From positions 1 to 64,000 of the forward strand of contig NZ_BJXA01000016.1 of assembly GCF_007990755.1 (NCBI RefSeq): a DNA stretch of 64,000 bases. Reading direction: 5' to 3'. The translations under genes were made by a program, and so were the position numbers. This DNA comes from Nocardia ninae NBRC 108245. Lineage in GTDB: Bacteria; Actinomycetota; Actinomycetes; Mycobacteriales; Mycobacteriaceae. Position 1 is the stretch's first letter; each line of letters opens with the position of its first letter. The notes under the pieces are model-generated. The model was not told where the DNA came from. It did not search any database and was given only the letters and a program-made list of their open reading frames with translations. Of this stretch, positions 17,711 to 26,700 are shown one piece after another.

Positions 17711-18226
17711 ATGAACGCGAACACCACCACCCAGCGGCGCAGCGGCTCCCGGCTGCCCAATCCCCAGCAACTGGTTCCCGAACTCGGTGAGGTCGGCGCG
17801 GCGCTGTTCAAGGCCACCGGCAACGGGGCGATTCCGCGGGCCACGATCGGTCTCATCCAGCTACGCGCGGGCCAGATCGTCGCAAGCACCTACCTCGCCA
17901 TCCTGCACGCGGGCAACCTGCGCACCGCCGGGGAGTCCGAGGAGCGGATCGCCGCGGTCGCGACCTGGCGCGACGCCCCCTATTTCACCGACGCCGAACG
18001 CGCCGCGCTGGCGCTGGTCGAGGCTGTCCTGCAACCGTCCGCGCACGGTGAGCGGGTACCTGAGGAGCTCTACGCCCACGCTGCCGAACACTACGACGAC
18101 AAAGCCATGGCCACCCTCGCCATGGCCATCGGCCAGGTGAACTTCTTCGTTCCGCTCGCCCTCATCGGACAGCCGCTGCCCGGCCGCCCTCCGGCCGAGC
18201 AGTGGACCGCTGTGCCGGTCCGATAG
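17711..18226 (+). CDS. Carboxymuconolactone decarboxylase/AhpD-like protein lacking the CxxC pair
   Basis: The 171-aa protein follows the CMD fold pattern: LIQLRAGQIVASTYLAILHAGN, then ERIAAVATWRDAPYFTDAE and FFVPLAL. In AhpD-like enzymes the first segment normally holds Cys-x-x-Cys before a His; here those positions read S-T-Y-L, so the redox pair is absent while the His remains. Peroxidase chemistry is therefore unlikely. CMD proteins are among the commonest neighbours of ECF41 sigma factors. AAGGAACACG precedes the ATG. Confidence 0.82.
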   Translation: MNANTTTQRRSGSRLPNPQQLVPELGEVGAALFKATGNGAIPRATIGLIQLRAGQIVASTYLAILHAGNLRTAGESEERIAAVATWRDAPYFTDAERAALALVEAVLQPSAHGERVPEELYAHAAEHYDDKAMATLAMAIGQVNFFVPLALIGQPLPGRPPAEQWTAVPVR

Positions 18227-18299
18227 GTCGACACGGCCGGATGCGGGGCAATTGCGCTCCGGCCCCACAGCAGTGCCGGTACCCGGTGTGTCCGCGGAA

Positions 18300-18905
18300 T
18301 TACCCGGCAGCGTCCGGCCGCATGGCTTTGAGGAAGACCTCGACGAGGGAGTCGGCGTATTCGGTGGTCAGCGGGCCGGACCGGAGCAGCCAGCGTTGAT
18401 AGACGGGCGCGTAGAGCAATTCGAGCGCCAGGTCGAGATCGGCGTTTGCGTCGAGTTGCCCGGCCCGTTGCGCGCTGCGGAGCCGGTCCTTCTTGGCCTC
18501 GTCCAACGGGCCGGCCAGCTTGGCGTGGTACTGGGCGGCGAGGACTGGGTCGTTGATGATCTCGGTATTGAGCGCGCGGATCGGTCCCTCGAACGCGGGA
18601 TCGGCGAATTCGGCCACCGTCGCACGCATCACGGTTTTGAGATCTGCCTTCAGGTCGCCGGTGTCGGGCAGTGCCATGCTCTGGTCCGGCCCCTCTTCGC
18701 TGAGCGCCAGGAACGCGTCCAGGACCACCGCGCCCTTGGAAGGCCACCAGCGGTAGATGGTCTGCTTGCCCACACCGGCCCGGGCCGCGATGGCCTCGAC
18801 CGACAACTTCGCATACCCCAGCTCGGAGACCAGTTCGCGAGCCGCGGCGAGGATGGCCTGCCGGGAGCGTTCACTACGGCGCGCGGGATCGGGCTGCTTG
18901 ACCAT
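18300..18905 (-). CDS. TetR-family transcriptional regulator
   Basis: From the ATG at 18905 (MVKQPDPARRSERSRQAIL) the product is 201 aa with a TetR helix-turn-helix (LSVEAIAARAGVGKQTIYRW) and a C-terminal TetR_C_16-like ligand domain. It is divergent from the SDR gene. CAAGACG/CGTCTTG boxes lie between them, so repression of both genes is likely. Confidence 0.88.
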   Translation of the reverse strand: MVKQPDPARRSERSRQAILAAARELVSELGYAKLSVEAIAARAGVGKQTIYRWWPSKGAVVLDAFLALSEEGPDQSMALPDTGDLKADLKTVMRATVAEFADPAFEGPIRALNTEIINDPVLAAQYHAKLAGPLDEAKKDRLRSAQRAGQLDANADLDLALELLYAPVYQRWLLRSGPLTTEYADSLVEVFLKAMRPDAAG

Positions 18906-18926
18906 GCTCGGATCATAGCAGCGACG

Positions 18927-18984
18927 CAAGACGAGTCGGTCCGTCTTGTCAGGGTCGGCGGCGAGACGTATCGTCTTGTCTCGT
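18927..18984. promoter_or_regulatory. Probable TetR operators between tetR and the SDR gene
   Basis: CAAGACG (18927-18933) and CGTCTTG (18942-18948) form a 7-bp inverted repeat with an 8-nt spacer. A related AGACG-TAT-CGTCT lies at 18965-18977, followed by TGTCTCG. Both are in the short divergent promoter region. Confidence 0.65.
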
Positions 18985-19016
18985 CACAGTGGATCGAGTA
19001 GGAGGAGGTGGAGCCC

Positions 19017-19832
19017 ATGACCCGGGTATGGCTCATCACGGGTGCGTCACGAGGACTGGGCCGGGCGTTCGCGGCGGCGGCGTTACAGGCTGGCGACCGG
19101 GTGATCGGAGTCGCGCGCAATATCGAGCCCCTTGCCGACCTCGCGCGGCAGTACCCCGACCACCTGGTGCCGATGACGCTCGATGTCACCGACCGCCCGG
19201 CCGTGTTCGTGGCCGTGGAGCAGGCGGCCTCGGCCTTCGGAAGGCTCGACATCGTGGTGAACAATGCCGGCGCCATGCTTCTGGGCATGGTGGAGGAGGC
19301 GAGCGAGGAGCAGATCAGGGCCCATTTCGACGTGAACCTGTTCGGTGCGGTATGGGTCACCCAGGCTGTACTGCCGCACCTGCGCGCCCAGGGTGGTGGA
19401 CGCATCCTGCAGGTCACCACGATGGGGACCGGCGGCGGGTTTCCCATGGTCGGCATGTACGCGGCCGGCAAGTCGGCGCTGGACTCGGTGAGCGAGGCCG
19501 TGGCGATGGAGGCCGAACAGTTCGGAGTGGAGCTCACCATCGTCCAGATGGGCGGCTACGACACTGGCCTGTTCACCACAGGTACCACCGCGACCACGCC
19601 CGACCCGCACTACCAGCAGCTGCGCGACGAGCTGATCGCGATGTGGGGCGAGGACGCCGGACCCGCCCCGGACACCGCAGCTCCGGTGATCATGGAGCTG
19701 GTGGACCTTCCGGACCCGCCGCGGCGCCTCATCGTCGGCTCCGGATCCTTCGACGTGGTCCAGCAGGACCTTCAGGACCGTGCGGCTCAGTATCGCGCCT
19801 ACGAACACCTCAGCCGCAAAGTGCCCGGGTGA
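19017..19832 (+). CDS. Short-chain dehydrogenase/reductase
   Basis: The ATG at 19017 is preceded by GGAGGAGGTG. The 271-aa product has the classical SDR features: nucleotide site TGASRGLG, DVTD, NNAG, and active-site YAAGK. The position 13 residues before the Tyr, where a catalytic Ser is expected, is Thr (VTTMGT). It is an NAD(P)H-dependent oxidoreductase of unknown substrate, resembling the oxidoreductases often controlled by an adjacent divergent TetR. The region downstream carries repeat copy B. Confidence 0.88.
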   Translation: MTRVWLITGASRGLGRAFAAAALQAGDRVIGVARNIEPLADLARQYPDHLVPMTLDVTDRPAVFVAVEQAASAFGRLDIVVNNAGAMLLGMVEEASEEQIRAHFDVNLFGAVWVTQAVLPHLRAQGGGRILQVTTMGTGGGFPMVGMYAAGKSALDSVSEAVAMEAEQFGVELTIVQMGGYDTGLFTTGTTATTPDPHYQQLRDELIAMWGEDAGPAPDTAAPVIMELVDLPDPPRRLIVGSGSFDVVQQDLQDRAAQYRAYEHLSRKVPG

Positions 19833-19921
19833 TCGACCGTCGACGCCGGGCCGATGGGTCGCAGGCGGGGGCAGCGCGCGCGGCGGCGAGAGTGACGGTC
19901 AGCTGTCGGGTTCGTCCTGGT

Positions 19922-20085
19922 GGCTACTTTCAGGCGAATGGCGGTCGGTCACCATAGCGCTCCCATGATGTGCTTGTCAGCGATTCGGCGGTCATCGTTT
20001 ACCGGCGACACACCGTTCGTGCGGGCCACGTCAGCTACTCGGACAATCTGGGCGCGGCGAACTGGACGGTGGATCAGTTCCGGTG
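19922..20085 (+). repeat. Diverged intergenic repeat, copy B
   Basis: Second copy of the element at 4558-4724. One frame stays open from 19970 to 20212 (80 codons) here but is broken in copy A, so coding potential is doubtful. It lies just outside the left end of the proposed island. Confidence 0.6.
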
Positions 20086-20222
20086 GGGGGAGTTGTGCGG
20101 AACCAGCGTGGGCGGTCTGTATCTCCGTGTGGAAGCGCTTGCGGGCATCGCGAGGGAGTGCCGTTTCCGACCGGCGGCCGACATGTTTGCGCAGATAAAC
20201 GCTGGTAATTAGCGGGTGTACC

Positions 20223-20277
20223 CGGGTGTCCGAGAACCCTCGGGCACCCGACCCGCGGCTGCGTCACGCGTGACGCA
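20223..20277 (+). terminator. Two hairpins left of the island junction
   Basis: GGGTGTCCGAG/CTCGGGCACCC (20224-20249, one G:U) is followed by the perfect 18-bp palindrome TGCGTCACGCGTGACGCA (20260-20277). The second abuts the 25-bp tRNA-derived repeat. Read on the minus strand it sits just where a terminator for the tRNA-Leu transcript would be, so it may be the tRNA's original terminator. Confidence 0.5.
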
Positions 20278-20300
20278 AAGCTGTGCGCGAGAGGGGACTT
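20276..20300 (-). repeat. Putative attachment-site copy (tRNA-Leu 3' end), left island boundary
   Basis: These 25 bases are identical and in the same orientation as 56206-56230, which contain the 3' end of tRNA-Leu(UAG). Tyrosine integrases commonly use tRNA 3' ends, leaving a full tRNA at one junction and a 3'-end fragment at the other. A degenerate integrase lies 0.3 kb away. Weaker similarity continues to about 20340. Confidence 0.7.
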
Positions 20301-20591
20301 AAACTCCTCGCCGCGTCACTGATGGAACGGCCGTGTGTTCGAGCGCTGTTATTTTACGTTGCAGGAGCGTAGCACAAGCTGTCTAGCGTGTTGAAAGTCT
20401 TCTCTATCTTGTTGTGTTGTAGCAGTTTTCGTGCTGAGTGTGTTTGTTGCTGGGTGGGTGGGTGGTTTCGGGTGGGCGGTGTGGGTTTTGCTGCGGCCGG
20501 GAGTTGTGTTGTCGAAAGGTTTGCTGCGGAGGCGGATTCGATGGTGTGGGTGGTGCCGGTCGCTGTGGTGGGCGACCGGCACCGTGTTTTG
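20301..20591. other. Island left margin with tRNA-Leu-like relic
   Basis: 20301-20336 resembles the 5' part and upstream flank of the intact tRNA-Leu (CGCC, TGATGG-ACG-CCGTG), with about 45 bases of the tRNA body missing. The remaining bases are G/T-rich and hold no credible gene. Confidence 0.45.
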
Positions 20592-21440
20592 TTAGTCGGT
20601 TTGGTGGGTGAGTAGGGGGTGGGGTTGTTGGGTGAGTGTTGCTAGGGCGGTGGTGATTTCGTAGAGGTCGGCTTTGACGTAGGTGGTGGTGGTGCCGTGG
20701 GCTCGGGTGCGGTGGCCGGCGTAGGCGCGGGCGGTGGCGTAGCCGTAGGCGCGTTCGACCCAGGTGAGGGTGGTGTGGCGTAGCCAGTGGGTGGTGATGC
20801 GTTGGGCGGCGACCCAGGGGAGGTGGGTGCCGATGCGGGTCCAGAGGTGGTCGTAGCGTCGGCGGGTGATGGGTTTGCCGTTGCGGTAGCGCAGGAGCTG
20901 ACCTTCTGGTGGGCTGCGGCGTTGTACTGCGTGGTGTTGTAGGTGGGCCATGAGGGTGGGGGAGACCGGTTGCCAGCGGTCGATGCCGTTCTTCTCGCGC
21001 AACAGGATCAGACTGTTGTGGGGGTCGAGGTCACACGGGCGCAGGTTCAGGGCGCCGCCGCGGCGGCAGGCGGTTTCGATGTGCAGGCGTAGCAGCAGGG
21101 TGTCGAGTTCGCGGTCGTCGCCGGTGATGGAGGTGACGTGGCAGATCTCGGCCAGGCGTGGTGAGGGGATCGCTTGCCGATGTGAGGCGGGCCGGACGGG
21201 CCTGGTCAAGCGGGCGGCGGGCCAGCCAACGTGTGGAATAGGTGTTTGTCGTGGAAGCGTCCAGCATCACCGACGGTGCACATGCGGTAGACAATGCTGC
21301 GGTTGATCGGTTCGGCGACGGGTGGTGGTGCGGTGCGCAGGCTGTCGATCAGTTCGTCGATCGACGTCAGGGGGGGATGGCTGGTGGGATCAGCACGGCG
21401 CGTACCTTCTTGCGGTGGTGCAGCTGAGGTGGAATGTAGT
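20592..21440 (-). pseudogene. Tyrosine recombinase (integrase), frame-broken
   Basis: The C-terminal 205 residues from 21209 leftward keep the catalytic core: Arg in IETACRRGGALNLR, HWLRHT (HxxR), YAGH and the likely nucleophile in TTTTYVKADL. The preceding part continues in two other frames: LTSIDELIDSLRTAPPPV to LFHTLAG (about 21225-21375), and before that HRKKVRAVLIPPA, with a C7 run at the second break. Two frameshifts thus separate it from its N-terminus. It is probably the integrase that placed the island in tRNA-Leu, now inactive. Confidence 0.75.
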
Positions 21441-21625
21441 GCGCTGGTTGGGCTGCGGGTGCGTGCTGGCGTTGTGGCGTGACGGGGGTGAGCTAAATGC
21501 TGCTCGGGGTGAGGCACTCGGCCGCGCGGCCCAGGTGCGATCAGCCGCACTGCCGGGTGCACGAACAATGACGGCGCATTCGGCCACGTAGTAGTAGTCA
21601 TCACGCGCAGAAGCGCACTGAACCA

Positions 21626-21659
21626 CCCCTGTGAGGCCGGACGTCCGGGCTCACAGGGG
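21626..21659 (-). terminator. Large palindrome after the SAVED-like gene
   Basis: CCCCTGTGAGGCCGGAC and GTCCGGGCTCACAGGGG form 17-bp arms with one mismatched pair and no spacer. It starts 3 bases after the stop of the minus-strand SAVED-like gene and so likely ends that transcript before the integrase remnant. Confidence 0.7.
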
Positions 21660-21661
21660 GA

Positions 21662-22729
21662 TTAAGGCCAGGTGGGGAGTTGTTCGTAGGTGGCGGTGTC
21701 GCGGTTGAAGGTGAAGGCTTGCCATCGGCCGTGTTCCGCGGCGGCGAGTCGGGCACCGAGTGCGATGGCGATGGAGAGTGCGCCGCTGAGGAAGATCGTG
21801 TGTCGGCCGCTGCGGGCGGTTGGTGTGAGGCCTGCGTTGCGCCAGGCGTGGCTGATTTGGGCGACGGCGGCTTCGAAGGTTTCGGGGTTGTTGTTGAGTT
21901 GGTGTGTGGAGTTTCGCAGGGTGAGCACGATGCTGATCCGCTGTTGGACGCAGATGGTGTTGACGTCGGAATCGAAAGTGGCGCCTCGGTTTTCGAGGTC
22001 GAGTGCGAGTGCTGCGTGGGTGGGTTCGCCTGCGGTGAAGTGGTGCAGTTGTTCGATTGTTAGTGGCGTTCGGGTGGCTGTTGTGGAGGTGCGCAATGAG
22101 ATTGCGTCGAAGTGGGTGTTGGTGCCGTTGCCGCGCAGGGTTTGGTGGATGCGGATGTCGCGGGCGTGGGCGCTGCCAAGTCGGGTGCCGAACCAGAATC
22201 CGGCGTGCAGGGGCATGGTCGGTATGAGATGGAATTGGGTAGCGTCGGGGGTGAGTCGTTCGGCGAGTGTGATGGCGGACAGGGTTTCGTCGGCGAGTGC
22301 TTCGATGAGTGGGCGAGTGGGGCGTTGGCCGTCGGTGGTGGGGATTGCGGTTTTGAGGGCGACGGTGCAGGTTCTTTGGGCGTAGCGTTCGGCCTGTTGG
22401 TCGAGTTGAGCGGCGCCGGTTAGACCGCGGGCGGCGTCAGGTGCGGTGATTACGATCGCAACGCGAGTGCGGCGGCCGGTGTGCTGGCGCAGGAGTGTGC
22501 CCAGGCTGATGACGGCGATTCCGATCAAAGTCGCGGCCACGAAGTACCAGCGGCCGCCTTCATCGGTGGTGACAAACGATTTGGCGGCTTCGACGCCGAA
22601 GCCGCCGGCGATGATGCCGCCCACTGTGGCGGCGATGGTGCCGTCCTGCAGGGCTTGGTGCCCGTGGCTGATGGTCGGGGGTGATGTGCCCAGGATCGTC
22701 AGCTGCGGGGCTCGTGGGTGGAAGCTCAT
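21662..22729 (-). CDS. Membrane protein with C-terminal SAVED-like domain
   Basis: From the ATG at 22729 the product is 355 aa. Two hydrophobic segments near the N-terminus (about 31-47 and 61-80, WYFVAATLIGIAVISLGTLL) precede a soluble domain. That domain has features of SAVED, the cyclic-oligonucleotide sensor of CBASS: FHLIPTMPLHAGFWFGTRL in the middle and FLSGALSIAIALGARLAAAE near the end, closing with a YEQLPTWP tail. A membrane-SAVED layout is known for Cap14-type CBASS effectors. No CD-NTase is adjacent; the neighbours upstream on the same strand are the unknown 282-aa gene and the SIR2-like/STAND gene. The domain call is by pattern only. Confidence 0.65.
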   Translation of the reverse strand: MSFHPRAPQLTILGTSPPTISHGHQALQDGTIAATVGGIIAGGFGVEAAKSFVTTDEGGRWYFVAATLIGIAVISLGTLLRQHTGRRTRVAIVITAPDAARGLTGAAQLDQQAERYAQRTCTVALKTAIPTTDGQRPTRPLIEALADETLSAITLAERLTPDATQFHLIPTMPLHAGFWFGTRLGSAHARDIRIHQTLRGNGTNTHFDAISLRTSTTATRTPLTIEQLHHFTAGEPTHAALALDLENRGATFDSDVNTICVQQRISIVLTLRNSTHQLNNNPETFEAAVAQISHAWRNAGLTPTARSGRHTIFLSGALSIAIALGARLAAAEHGRWQAFTFNRDTATYEQLPTWP

Positions 22730-22857
22730 GGGGGTGCGGGTTCTCTCGACGAGCAGGGTATCGCGGTTCAAGGGTTTCGGGTTGGCGGATGCGGAACGTG
22801 GGAACGAGTCGGTCTGATCCGGTGATGACGGCTCGGCCGCCGAGTGAGCCGGGAGCG

Positions 22858-23706
22858 TTATCGGGTGCTGCCACGGACATCGACCAGGTCGGTCCACACC
22901 TTCGCAACGAGGCCGACGAATGCATTGCCTGGCAACTCGGCAATCTCGTTGACAGAATGCGCAAGTCGCAACGCCGGTGCTGCGTCCAAGCTGCCGCCGA
23001 TACTGAGCTCCTCGAGGATGTCTCGGAAGGAACATGGGAGCGATACGAAGGTGTTGACCAGTTCACGCTCGGCCAATGACTCCAATCGTTCGATCGGTGG
23101 CCGCCCGTCCGATCGAACCTCGCGTGTCCACAGCGTTGTCACCACTCTGATCCGACGGTCCAGCTCGTTCTTGGGGAATTTCAGTCCGAGATCCGATGCG
23201 ACATTGGTTACGACGGCTGGAACACTGACAGATTCGCGGGCCCGCCATTCTGCGCGCAATTCCGCAGACGTAACGATATCGGACGCGATTTCGGACAGCT
23301 CAGCCAGAGCCTTGGCGAGACTCTCGGCGAGTGCTACCCCGCAGACTGCCCATTGTGATTCAGCCACACCATCGGTGACCAAGCGGACCCACCTATCTCG
23401 TACCTCGATTGCAGAAATCGCATTCGTATGCTCGTTAGCAGTGCGAATGTTGAGGATGAGTGTTGTGAACAAATCCACGGCAGGATGCCGGTCATGTTTA
23501 TCTTTGAGGAAGGCGATATCATCGGCGAGGGTTTCTTTCCAGAGTTTATAATACGAAGATACCACCTTGCGGAACTCGGCCTCGGTCGAGCTGTCGACCA
23601 GCCAGGTGTCTTCCGCTGCAGAGCGTAGCCCGACGCCAGCGCACAACCTCTTCTTCTGATCTATTTCCTGAAGGCTGGACATTGCGAAGATCGTAGCCGT
23701 TTTCAT
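22858..23706 (-). CDS. Unknown 282-aa protein coupled to the STAND gene
   Basis: The ATG at 23706 overlaps the STAND gene's stop (ATGA), so the two are translated together. The product begins MKTATIFAMSSLQEIDQKKR and is soluble and helical, with no recognisable catalytic motif or membrane segment. Base composition is lower in GC than the chromosomal genes, like the STAND gene. Coupled partners of large STAND NTPases are often regulators or effectors, but nothing here says which. A longer in-frame ORF from 23880 would lie wholly inside the STAND gene and is unlikely. Confidence 0.75.
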   Translation of the reverse strand: MKTATIFAMSSLQEIDQKKRLCAGVGLRSAAEDTWLVDSSTEAEFRKVVSSYYKLWKETLADDIAFLKDKHDRHPAVDLFTTLILNIRTANEHTNAISAIEVRDRWVRLVTDGVAESQWAVCGVALAESLAKALAELSEIASDIVTSAELRAEWRARESVSVPAVVTNVASDLGLKFPKNELDRRIRVVTTLWTREVRSDGRPPIERLESLAERELVNTFVSLPCSFRDILEELSIGGSLDAAPALRLAHSVNEIAELPGNAFVGLVAKVWTDLVDVRGSTR

Positions 23707-26700
23707 TTCACCGACCTCGTCTCGGGACGAGTCGACGACCCACGGATCGGGTCGGCGATGGTGCCGCGCATATTGAAGGCGATATGAAACTTCGGTAGCA
23801 GATCGCCTCGCTTCCGCAGCTCGCTGACCGAGAACCTTAACGGTATGAAATTCACTTCCACCGAGAGCTGATCGACCCACACGGCACCGCGTCTGCCATC
23901 TGCGGCCGCCCAGGTAACACGGCCGGTGAATTCACGAGCAGTTCCGTCCGGATTCGAGACCACATATGAGGACAGAACGCGCCTCGACATGTCGGTTGAT
24001 TGTCGTTCGACCGATTTGAAGACCTCGTCCGATATCGCAAAATTGCCGAGATGGAACAGCGATATCCCGCGCAAGAAGTCTACTTTATAGCGAACATACC
24101 GGGCGGGGCGTGTGATCAAGTCGGTAATTTTCAGGCACTCTTCCCAATCGGCGCGGCTGAACGGAAGTGCGATCCGCTCGTTGCTCAAAAAGGGGGTACC
24201 GGCCTTCAATCTCCAGAACAAATCGAACAGCAGATGCGAGCAACGCCAGTCGTCACGAACAGCGGCGGGAGCGGTCATCAATCGCTCAACTGCTGCGGCG
24301 AGGCCAGCTGCGCCGGTATCTGCTTCATAGCGCGCCAAGCAATAGTACGCTGCCGGGTCGCCGCTCTGTCGGAGCACATCCAGATAATTGGATTCTCGCG
24401 CCTGATCCTGCATCAGACTGGCGATATTGGCGCGTCGTTGAAGATAGTTTGCTCGCTGGCCTGGGTTCAGTAGCTCCGAGTCGAACGAGTCCAAAGATGC
24501 ATCGGCATCTGCCAAAACCCGTACGCGGTCGACAGGCGTCAGATTCGACTTTCGTACGAGGTTGTCGCTCACCCAGGCAACAACATCGACCGGATACACG
24601 TTCTCGGGATCGAGTGCTCTGGCTTCGAGTGATATTTCTACCACCCGTTCCATCAAATTCATCACCCGGTCTGGTTGGACGGAGTTGGCGGTGAGTTCGT
24701 ATATCTCAGCGCCGACCGTAGACGCCAGTTCGACCAGCAAGAACAATCGAGTTCTTTTTCCAACGTTGTCTTCATACGCCGTAGCTTCGAGTAGACACCG
24801 AGAATACTCCAGAATGCGAAGTCGTTCATCAAACTTCGGTAGATCTCGCTTATTTTTGACGACATACTCACGCCGAAGATTGGCCTCAAGCAGAACCAGG
24901 CGTGGATGGCCTGGCGCACCGCGCTCCCGGCGATCGCGCAGCGAGTCGGCGAGGGCTCCATAATAGCGGCTGTATTCGCTCGAATTATTCAGACCTGCTG
25001 CCTGTGGTCCGATGCGTCCGATCAAATCGACGATGAATTCAACTTCGCGACCGCCCCAGAGTGTGGAATCGGCATGAATTTCGGTTATGTATTGTGCTAG
25101 TATCTCGACCTCGGATTCGAGAGTGATATTCTCTCGCGCCAGCAACTCGGCTTCGAGTTGCGTCCGACTCCCTATGTATTGTTCGCCACTGTTCTCGTCT
25201 TCGGTCCATCGGAAAATATCGAAGCTGGTGACCAGATCCACGATCTGGTTGACGCCTGCCCTGCCGATGATTCTGAGCAGCAGTTCCAGTGGTACCGGGA
25301 GGCCCCGTCTACCTGCCACGAGTACCACCGCAGTCAGCTGCTCGGCCGTCGAGCGTTGGTCGAAATGGAGGCTTTTCATCTCCTCGTCGGGATGATCGGA
25401 GGGCACAAATACTTTGATTTCATAGCCGGCGACAAGCAATGCGTGTGCTACTGCGCCGTAGCATCCGACCTCGGTTCTGTCGAGACTGCGTGCTTGTTTC
25501 TCAAGGCCGAATTCGGATGCCCGCATTTCCATTGAAAGGCCTCTGCGTAAGCCTCGCTCCGTCTGCGGCAGGGCTCGGTAGAGCAACGCGAGAAGGGATG
25601 ATTCGAGCTCATGATCACTCAGCTCCGGGGTAGGGATTTTGAATCGCCGAAGCCACGCTTTCATCTCGGTTATCTCGGCCTCTGACAAATCGGGCGACGC
25701 ACTGATAATCTCTGATTTCGGTCGCCGTCGAAGCTTGTAACTGCTGCCGACGATCTGGACACGGCGTCCTCTTGCCCTGAGATCATTGTTCAAGCCATAG
25801 TATTCATCCGGAGACTCCATGCCATCCCAGATGAGCAGAACGGCGGGCAGGCTGTTCTCTTCGGCCCATGCGCAGAATCGATCTATGTCCGAGAGGTTCG
25901 GGCGTTCGCCTCGACGAGACTGGTGCAACACGGCGAATTGACCGGCTCTGGCGATTTCGATGGCCAGCTGACACAGTGCCATTGATTTGCCCGTGGCTGT
26001 TTGTCCCATGAGAATCAACGGCTTCGGGTTCGGCTCGCTGAGCCCTTTGCGAACTCGCCTCAGGAGTTCTTCCTCGAAGTCTCTGGTGATCTTCATCCCG
26101 CTTGCTATCGACTTCCAAGGTGGCATTCCCTCACTGGAACCGAGAAGTTCGAGCAGGCGCTGGTACTCAGTGGGATCGGGTCCCATGGGTGATGGCTCCA
26201 GTAGTTCGGTGTCGATCGGTCGGACCGAGCCGATGACCTGGTTCCAAATATCGACCCCAATTTTGGCGAATCCGTTCTTTACCGGGATGAGGCGTGTTCC
26301 AGAACTGTCGGCTGATTCGTACCGAAAATTCAAGACTCCACTATGTGAAAGTTCGTCGAGAGCCTCCGCGGCGGAGGATGAGTGCGTGATCAATTGCCCG
26401 CGTCGAACAGCTTCATCTATGAACTGGTCGCGCGCCAATTCTGGTGTCATTGAAAACAGGTGGGCTTGCCCGGGTTGCAGGCGGGTCAAGAGAGAGTACA
26501 TCTCTTCGGTACTCAGCCAATCCTGCCGACCAAAGCATTCAATTAGAACTATACCGCGAGGCGTTATCAGCTTGGTAGCAAAGGTGAACAGCGTATCGCG
26601 CGCGCGTGTTCGAGTGTCACTTTCTTGTATGGCGTTTGTCGGTGGACGTTCGTCGGGAACCAGCTCTACGCCGCCGAAGAGCATTCGTACTATCAACTCG

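Noticed and set aside
18989-19957. 322-codon frame overlapping the SDR gene
   Set aside because: Out-of-frame shadow; the SDR frame carries all family motifs.
22729-23035. Extended N-terminus for the SAVED-like protein
   Set aside because: The extra 102 residues overlap the end of the 282-aa gene and are Arg/Cys/Pro-rich like a shadow.
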